A stretch of 7,779 bases of DNA from Bordetella parapertussis (GTDB taxonomy: Bacteria > Cyanobacteriota > Cyanobacteriia > PCC-6307 > Cyanobiaceae), in the NCBI GenBank assembly GCA_943324725.2, contig CALPMR020000141.1, positions 1 to 7,779 of the forward strand, read 5' to 3'. A program made the translations under genes and the position numbers. Under the pieces are notes generated by a model. That model made no database searches. It saw only the letters and a program-made list of their open reading frames with translations, and had not been told where the DNA came from. Shown here piece by piece: positions 1 to 5,000 of the stretch. Each line of letters opens with the position of its first letter. Position 1 is the stretch's first letter.

Positions 1-478
1 CCGACGGGTTCTCGGAGAACTGGGCCAGCAGCTCCTGGGGCGAGGCCGTGGCCTCCCGCTTCTGCAGCACCAGCCGCAACGTGCCGGCCGCACTGGGCAC
101 CAGGGCGAAGGCCTCGTCGTCACCCTGCTGGCTGCTCAGCGGCAGCGCCTGCGTCCAGCTCAGAGTGCCGTCGCTGCCCCACGAGCCGAAGCTGGCCACC
201 ACCTGGGAGCTGGCGCCGTTGCCGATCCGGTAGGCCAGCACGATGCCCTGGGCATTGCCCGGCACCGCCCCGGTGGTGCCGCTGCTGGGCCAGAGGTCGT
301 CCACCACCAGCGCCTGCAGATCGCGGGCACCCTCGCTGCCCGGCACAACCTGCCCCTGGTCCCAGCGCTGGGCCTGGGCGTTCCACTGGCACTCCCACAG
401 CAGGCCGTTGTCGGCCAGAAAGGCGTGGGCGGCGCCGTTGGCGTCGTTGACGATCTGGATGGCGCTGGAGTAGGGCAT
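1..478 (-). CDS. N-terminal part of a probable large surface protein, paralogue of the giant protein in this window (partial)
   Basis: This frame is open from an ATG at 478 to the left edge, giving 159 residues with no stop, so the 3' end is missing. Going upstream, the frame meets a TAG before any better start; a TTG three codons earlier is the only close alternative. The Shine-Dalgarno signal is weak, with only a GGGG run about 10 bases upstream. The protein starts MPYSSAIQIVND and has no hydrophobic signal peptide, which would fit type I secretion if it is exported. Residues 80-114 (VLAY, then L-x-W-x-Q-x-LPL) match residues 53-89 of the giant protein to the right with similar spacing, and a Trp lies 52-53 residues before VLAY in both. 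Small, polar and aromatic beta-strand-like segments (GLLWECQW, QVVASFGSW) suggest a propeller or lectin-like fold. The function is not recognised; a surface-exposed or secreted paralogue is inferred from the similarity. Confidence 0.8.
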   Translation of the reverse strand, partial: MPYSSAIQIVNDANGAAHAFLADNGLLWECQWNAQAQRWDQGQVVPGSEGARDLQALVVDDLWPSSGTTGAVPGNAQGIVLAYRIGNGASSQVVASFGSWGSDGTLSWTQALPLSSQQGDDEAFALVPSAAGTLRLVLQKREATASPQELLAQFSENPS

Positions 479-544
479 GGCAGGCAACCCCGGCGGGCTT
501 AACGGGAGCTGAAGCCACTCTGTCAGCTATCCCTGTCTGTCGCG

Positions 545-560
545 CCCTACATCTGTAGGG
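545..560. promoter_or_regulatory. Perfect 16-bp palindromic site, candidate regulator operator
   Basis: CCCTACATCTGTAGGG consists of two perfect 7-base arms around a 2-base centre. It lies in the spacer, 67 bases upstream of the ATG at 478, and about 170 bases downstream of the LuxR-type regulator's stop. NarL/LuxR-type HTH proteins usually bind short dyad sites of about this size, so an operator for the neighbouring regulator is plausible. A weak GATAGC element lies about 14 bases downstream on the minus strand, but no convincing -35 box accompanies it. The loop is too short for a good RNA hairpin and no T-run follows, so a terminator is unlikely. The dyad is seen directly; its role is inference. 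Confidence 0.4.
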
Positions 561-583
561 TCCTGAGCGCTCAAGCCTCTGAA

Positions 584-613
584 TGCAGGGCTTCTGTCTG
601 CAGGGCTTCTGTT
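584..613. repeat. Two tandem copies of a 15-bp unit
   Basis: The unit TGCAGGGCTTCTGTC (584-598) is followed at once by TGCAGGGCTTCTGTT (599-613), with a single mismatch at the last base. It sits in the non-coding spacer between the regulator's stop and the start of the left-hand gene, on the far side of the palindrome from the start codon. It may be a chance slippage product, a pair of binding sites, or a small copy-number-variable element. Confidence 0.75.
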
Positions 614-659
614 TCCCCAGCGCTTTCTCAGCCCAGCGCCGACTCTTGGCTGCCGTTCT

Positions 660-705
660 GCCAGGGGACGGGGCGGCTCCCCTCACCGCCGGGATCGTCC
701 CCGGC
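660..705 (-). terminator. GC-rich nested hairpin just after the LuxR-type regulator gene, possible terminator
   Basis: GCCAGGGGAC (660-669) can pair with GTCCCCGGC (697-705) with one bulged base, and inside it GGCGG (672-676) pairs with CCGCC (686-690). The structure begins 24 bases beyond the regulator's stop codon on the minus strand, where a transcript end would be expected. There is no T-run after it on the minus strand, so it is not a classical intrinsic terminator. It could instead stabilise the 3' end of the mRNA. Confidence 0.35.
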
Positions 706-728
706 TGCCCAGGTGCTCCTGGCTCGTT

Positions 729-1472
729 TCAGCGGCGTTCCCGTGTCAGCCCCAGGGCGATCGCCCGGCTCACCACCTGGGTGCGGTTGTTCACTCCGAG
801 TTTGCGGCAGAGGCTGCTGACGTAGTCGCGCACCGTGGTTGCGGCGATCTCGTGTTCCTGGGCGATCTGCTTGTTGGTGAGCCCCCGGGCCAGGCCAGCG
901 AGGGTCTGCCGTTCGCGGCCATTCAGGGCGATTCCCCCTGGCTCCTGCAGCCGCGCCTGCAGGCGTGGATCCAGGAAGGTCTGCCCCCGCCGCAGGGCCT
1001 GCAGCGCCCGGATCAAGGTGCCAGTGCCGAAGCTCTGCACATGCACGATCGCCTGGGCCTGGCAATCGGCCAGGGCCTCGGCCGTGAGCCACTGGTCGTC
1101 CTGCACCAGCAGCAGAATCTGCAGGCTTTGGCGCCGCTGCCTGAGCCGTCGCATCAGCTCGCGCCCCTGGTCGGCTGCGAGCGAATCGGTGAGCACCACC
1201 AGCGGCGCTTTGTTCGGCTCCAGCCGCAACTCCTGCTGCACCAGATCCCAGACCTCCTTGGCATTGATGCCGCAGCCGCGCAGGTTCGGTTGGCGGGTCG
1301 CCATCCCCAGCCGCGCCACCAGGTGTCCCTCCAGCCAGGAGCCGGTGCCGATCACGATCGACCAGCCGCCCAGCAGGCCATTCACCAGCCGGGTGCGGCG
1401 GATGAACCCCGGGCTCCTGGGCACGAAACGCAGGCTCTCATCCGTCTCAGGCAGCAACAGCGGCTCCGGCAT
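729..1472 (-). CDS. LuxR/NarL-family transcriptional regulator with a degenerate receiver-like domain
   Basis: The predicted product has 247 residues and is a cytoplasmic DNA-binding regulator. Residues 184-240 form a clear GerE-type helix-turn-helix: LNGRERQTLAGLARGLTN, then IA, TTVRDYVSS and KLGVNNRTQ. The N-terminal part (about 38-175) follows the alternating strand/helix pattern of a receiver, including a candidate Asp96 (VVLTDS). However, the acidic pair after strand 1 is replaced by SIVIGTGS, and the position where the conserved receiver Lys is expected appears to hold Gln (VHVQSF). Phosphorylation-independent control is therefore likely. The frame extends to an ATG at 1538, adding 22 residues. 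I prefer 1472 because those 22 codons use rarer, less GC-biased codons (AGG, AGA, CAA) and look unlike a conserved N-terminus; neither start has a strong ribosome binding site. The gene lies between two genes for large surface-type proteins, all on one strand, with no histidine kinase in view. Control of those neighbours is an inference. Confidence 0.88.
   Translation of the reverse strand: MPEPLLLPETDESLRFVPRSPGFIRRTRLVNGLLGGWSIVIGTGSWLEGHLVARLGMATRQPNLRGCGINAKEVWDLVQQELRLEPNKAPLVVLTDSLAADQGRELMRRLRQRRQSLQILLLVQDDQWLTAEALADCQAQAIVHVQSFGTGTLIRALQALRRGQTFLDPRLQARLQEPGGIALNGRERQTLAGLARGLTNKQIAQEHEIAATTVRDYVSSLCRKLGVNNRTQVVSRAIALGLTRERR
757..764. other. HIP1 octamer GCGATCGC
   Basis: The octamer lies within a longer 12-bp palindrome, GGGCGATCGCCC (755-766), near the 3' end of the regulator gene. 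HIP1 is strongly over-represented in many cyanobacterial genomes, so this single copy weakly supports a cyanobacterial origin. I found no second exact copy in the window. Confidence 0.6.
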
Positions 1473-1670
1473 GGCGATCAGCCGGCCTCTGGATTGATCA
1501 GCATCGCTGCTGGACGGCGGCCTCCCATCCTGAAGCATCCGATGTCGAGGCCCATCGAGTCACGACCGACTGACCATTCTCGCCAGGCCTGCAGTGGCTC
1601 CGCATCGTGAGGCTCAATTCCTGTGGCTGGAGCACAGCGGCCGGGTGCTGCTGGGGTAGGAACGGATCCA

Positions 1671-1692
1671 GCCCCGGGGCCCAGCCGGGGCC
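1671..1692 (-). terminator. GC-rich stem-loop downstream of the giant gene (second of two)
   Basis: GCCCCGG (1671-1677) is the perfect inverted repeat of CCGGGGC (1685-1691) around a 7-base loop. An alternative pairing is GGCCC (1678-1682) with GGGCC (1688-1692). It directly abuts the larger hairpin at 1689-1721, and the two may compete or act in series at the end of the giant gene's transcript. No T-run follows on the minus strand, so termination is only suggested. Confidence 0.35.
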
Positions 1693-1721
1693 AGCGGCTG
1701 AGTCAGCCCATGCCGCTGGCC
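1689..1721 (-). terminator. 10-bp stem hairpin downstream of the giant gene, probable transcript-end structure
   Basis: GGCCAGCGGC (1689-1698) and GCCGCTGGCC (1712-1721) form a perfect 10-bp inverted repeat with a 13-base loop, 62 bases beyond the giant gene's stop codon on the minus strand. A second perfect dyad, GGCTGA-G-TCAGCC (1696-1708), overlaps the loop and gives a mutually exclusive fold. The position fits a terminator or 3'-end stabiliser separating the giant gene from the regulator gene. The absence of a T-tract leaves the mechanism open. Confidence 0.5.
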
Positions 1722-1754
1722 TTCGTTGTCACCTACCGGAGCCAGGACGTCTGC

Positions 1755-1809
1755 TCAGAACACCTGCAGAGCGACATTCTGATCAGAACAGCTGCACGGC
1801 GACATTCTG
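1755..1809 (-). repeat. Tandem imperfect duplication of the giant gene's last 27 bases, including the stop codon
   Basis: The segment 1783-1809 encodes the C-terminus QNVAVQLF and its TGA stop. The segment 1755-1781, starting 28 bases further on, matches it at 24 of 27 positions. Read in its own frame, shifted by one base, it encodes QNVALQVF followed by TGA. The three differences are one silent change (GCC/GCT) and a reciprocal Val/Leu exchange (GTG/CTG and CTG/GTG). The outer copy lies after the real stop and is not translated with the gene. It looks like a leftover C-terminus of a paralogous or earlier version of the gene rather than a randomly decaying duplicate. Confidence 0.85.
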
Positions 1810-2049
1810 GATGCGGACGATCAGATCGTTGAAGTCGATGTCGCCGTTGCCCCCCGCCACCGCTTGGTCTTCAATGCCGAGCACCAGGTTGTTAGCACTG
1901 TTGCTGAGGCTGACCATCTGGGTAGAGCCGCCGGCGTTGGCGGCGGCGAAGGAGGAGTAGATCACCGAGGAATCGCCGTTCTGCAACAACAGCAGGCCGT
2001 AGCGCTCGCGGGTGTCCAGCGGCAGGGCGTTGTACGTGGCGGACTGCCC
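1783..2049 (-). other. DUF4114-like C-terminal domain of the giant protein
   Basis: The last 88 residues or so (about 1905-1992 from the GTG at 7761) contain a YGLLLLQNG strand, then LVLGIEDQ, a Gly-rich turn, and the acidic GDIDFNDLIVRI motif. That ending is characteristic of DUF4114 domains, which close many large cyanobacterial and proteobacterial secreted proteins and are thought to bind calcium through the Asp cluster. Its place at the extreme C-terminus fits a type I secretion substrate. Confidence 0.65.
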
Positions 2050-5000
2050 GAACTCGGGCAAGCTGGATGCATCGAGCAGCAATCCCTCCTGCTTGGAGCG
2101 GGCCAGGGCAGCCTGCAAGTAATCCTTGTCGCCAGGATTGAGGCCACCGATGTTGCCGGTGATCGAATCCACCGTGTAGAAGCCGAGGCTGTTGTCGTAG
2201 CCAGCCAGGCGCTGCACCTCGACGGCGGCCGGAGCCGGCAGGACGGTGGGGGCATTGCCGCTGGCTTGCCAGAACACGCCGCTGACCCCACCGCTGAAGT
2301 TGGCGGTGACCTGGTTGCCATCGACCGCCAGGTTGAGCAGGTCCAGGGCAACACCGTCGCGGCTGGCGGTCGGGGTCCAGTCCGGGCCGCTGAGGGTCTT
2401 GGCGTCGGTGATCGAGCGGCTGCCGATGGCCAGGGCCTCGGTGGTTTGCCAGCCGTCAGCGCTGTTGGCGTTACTGGGGTTGAGGCTGCCGGCGCTACCG
2501 CCCTGGGCATCAGTGATCAGGGTCAGGCTCCTGGCGCCGGCCTGGAGACCGAACGTCACCAGGCCCGGAGCGCTATCGGCGCGCCAGCTGGTGAGGGGAG
2601 CGTCCTGGGAGAAGCGCACGGTGTTGCCATTCAGCAACTGGACGCTGCTCTGCCACTTCAGCTCAGGACCGAGGACGGAGACCAGGGGTAGGTCGGATGC
2701 GCCATCAAGGTTGAGGCGCAGGCGAGTGCTGACCTGTTGATTGTCGTGGCCATCTTGATCCAGGGGAAGGGGGCCATCGCCTGCCAGATTCAAACCGCCA
2801 TCAGACCTGAAGTCAGCAAGCTTCAGCTCGCGGCTGGCGGAGACCGTAGAGGACTGGGCGCTGTCGCGTTGGCTGACCCACAAGCTCAAGGAGTTCTGTT
2901 CAGCGCTAGTGAGATCGGCGCGGAACTGCAGTTCACCCCCCTCGAGATTGAAGCCACTCAACACCACTGGCTTCGAGGGTTTGATCAGCAGGTGCACTTC
3001 CTGCGTAAAGCGCTGGGGATCGACGGCCTGGAAGCTGAGGCTTGCCTTTTCCGACTGACCTTCGGCGATTTGATCCGCGATGGTGGGAACGGTGACTATC
3101 TTGCTGATCTCACCGGCCGCGAACTTCAGGACACCAACTACAACGGGGCAATCAACACCCAGGCTGGTGGTGCCATTTTTGGACGTGGAACTGTAGAGAA
3201 TAGCCAGAGGGTTGTTGATGGAGCCTTGGCGCGTGATCCTGAAGTGCAGGCTCTCGCCTTCCCTCGCCGGCATCGCCGTGACGGTGTAATCGTCGTCCTG
3301 GATGGACTGGGCGCCGGCCTGCTGCTGGAGCCAGGGGAGATAGGCGTCTGCAGGATCAGAGCCAACGCCGGCCGCCATGAAGCTGGGTGCCACAGCAGCC
3401 TGGGGTTCCGCCGCAAAGACTGCCGGAGCCATGACTGCCGAAGCTGTGGGCACTGTGCTGACGTGGCTGGCCAGCCAGATGTTTTCGCCGTCACTGTTAA
3501 CGGCTGTTTGTGATGTGGGCACCAGGACGAACACCACGGCAGCGCTGTCGCTGGCGGTGTAACCATTCCAGCGAGCACCGCCAAAGACAATGTCAGCCTT
3601 GGGATCCAGAGAATTGCGGCTGAAACCGGTCAACTCGATCGAGTCCTGGGCATCGGCAACCAGGAACAGCACCTGATCGTCGTTGAGGTTTTCGACGCCG
3701 AAGCGATCGAAACTGAGTGTATTGGCGCCGTAATCCACGCTACTGATCAACTCCACCGATTTCAGTCGGTTACCGGGCCGGATGTAATAGGTGCCTGGAT
3801 CGGAGCCTGAGGGGTCTGCACTGGCTTGTGTCTGCTCCGTAAAGCTCCAGTTCTGGTTGGCCAGGCCCTGCAGTAACAACGTGTCAATCCCCGCTCCGCC
3901 ATCAATGCGCCGGAAGTCGTTGTCGATCAGACTGATCTGGTCGTCGCCGGCAGCGGCGAGGATCACATCCCTGCCACCGCGACCCTCAATGCTGTCCGAG
4001 CCATCCAGGGCGGCGATGATATCGGCCAGAGGCGTGCCCAGCAGGGTGTCATCGCTGGGGGTGCCGATCTGGTTGGCGATGTCGAGGAAGTCGCCGCCAA
4101 AGAGGGCATATTGATTGGCCAGGCCCTCGGAACGATTGCTGGGGTCGCTGATCAGGATGTCGCGGTAGCCATCGGCATTGATGTCGATGTTGCCATCGAT
4201 TGAGTAACCAGCGAGGGAAACCTGATTGGCGGTTGTGGGTGCGAGTTCTACTTGATTGACGTAGAGATCACCGTCCACCTCGGCCTGATAGAGCTGTGAG
4301 TTGCTCACAAAGTACGTTGCCGTAGTGTTGCTACTCGCGCTGATTTCCTTTGACCATTGGTCAAATGCGCCACCGGTAGCAATATAATTAGAAGTGCCTT
4401 CGGTCGGCCTGTCTTGTGTGTTAAGGAAAATTTGAGTTGAATTGGCTGTCAAGCCAAGCACCGGCGCTCCTACCGCCGCAGCGCCCATCTTGATGCCAAG
4501 ATTGGTCTGGTAAGTATTCCAATTGGCTCCTGTCTCGGACGATACGGGTTGAGCCGTTGTGAGAGTATAGTTGGTATTGCTGTAAGTGCCCGAATAGAAG
4601 GCGAGCACGGTTTTGCCTTGGAAGCGCGTTGCCGCCAGCGAGCTTGCCGTCAGCACTGTGCCATTAGTATTGGCTAGGGCTTTGCCGCTGCCTTGCCATG
4701 CGCTTGCGCCTAAAGATGGATCTGCTGAATAAACAGAGTAAAGACTAAAGTCACTGCCGGAAGAATTGTTGGTTTGATTATAAGAAGTGTAGTACAACGC
4801 AAGTCGATTGCCTTCATTGACGAGCTCACCTTGACCCTTGATCTGGCCAGGATTGTAATTAGTCCAACTGCTTGACTGGGTAAAGTCGCTGCTCAGGTCT
4901 GCTGAGGCGATCCATAGTTGGTTGCCGCCGGAAGTCCCACCCTTGCCGCCATTATTGTAGGCAATATAGATCTTGCCCTGGTAGATGGCAACGCTTGTCA

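Larger units (their letters stand above)
1473..1782. other. Non-coding spacer between the giant-protein gene and the regulator gene
   Basis: This 310-base stretch (244 bases if the regulator starts at 1538) holds a duplicated end of the giant gene (1755-1781) and GC-rich hairpins (1671-1721). Beyond those I see no coding sequence worth reporting. The regulator's promoter should lie here on the minus strand. A GAGAAT box near 1577-1582 was considered, but it has no -35 partner at a proper distance. A weak 5-bp dyad, CGATG/CATCG (1540-1557), overlaps the area just upstream of the longer start. A small unannotated RNA cannot be excluded by eye. Confidence 0.6.

Noticed and set aside
120..686. 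A 188-residue minus-strand open frame overlapping the left-hand gene and the spacer
   Set aside because: Its product is Arg/Gly/Pro/Ala-rich low-complexity sequence typical of a shifted frame in GC-rich DNA, and it conflicts with the well-supported frame starting at 478.
628..1610. Alternative open frames on both strands over the regulator gene
   Set aside because: The minus-strand frame ending at 729 contains an unmistakable GerE helix-turn-helix; the others are Arg/Pro/Ser-rich shadows.
1563..1611. A promoter for the regulator gene using GAGAAT as the -10 box
   Set aside because: The nearest -35-like element (TTGAGC) is about 30 bases away, far from the usual 16-18.
1864..3513. Plus-strand open frames (1864-2691, 2737-3513) opposite the giant gene
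   Set aside because: They show no recognisable motifs and are antisense shadows of the DUF4114-like and Calx-beta-like coding region.
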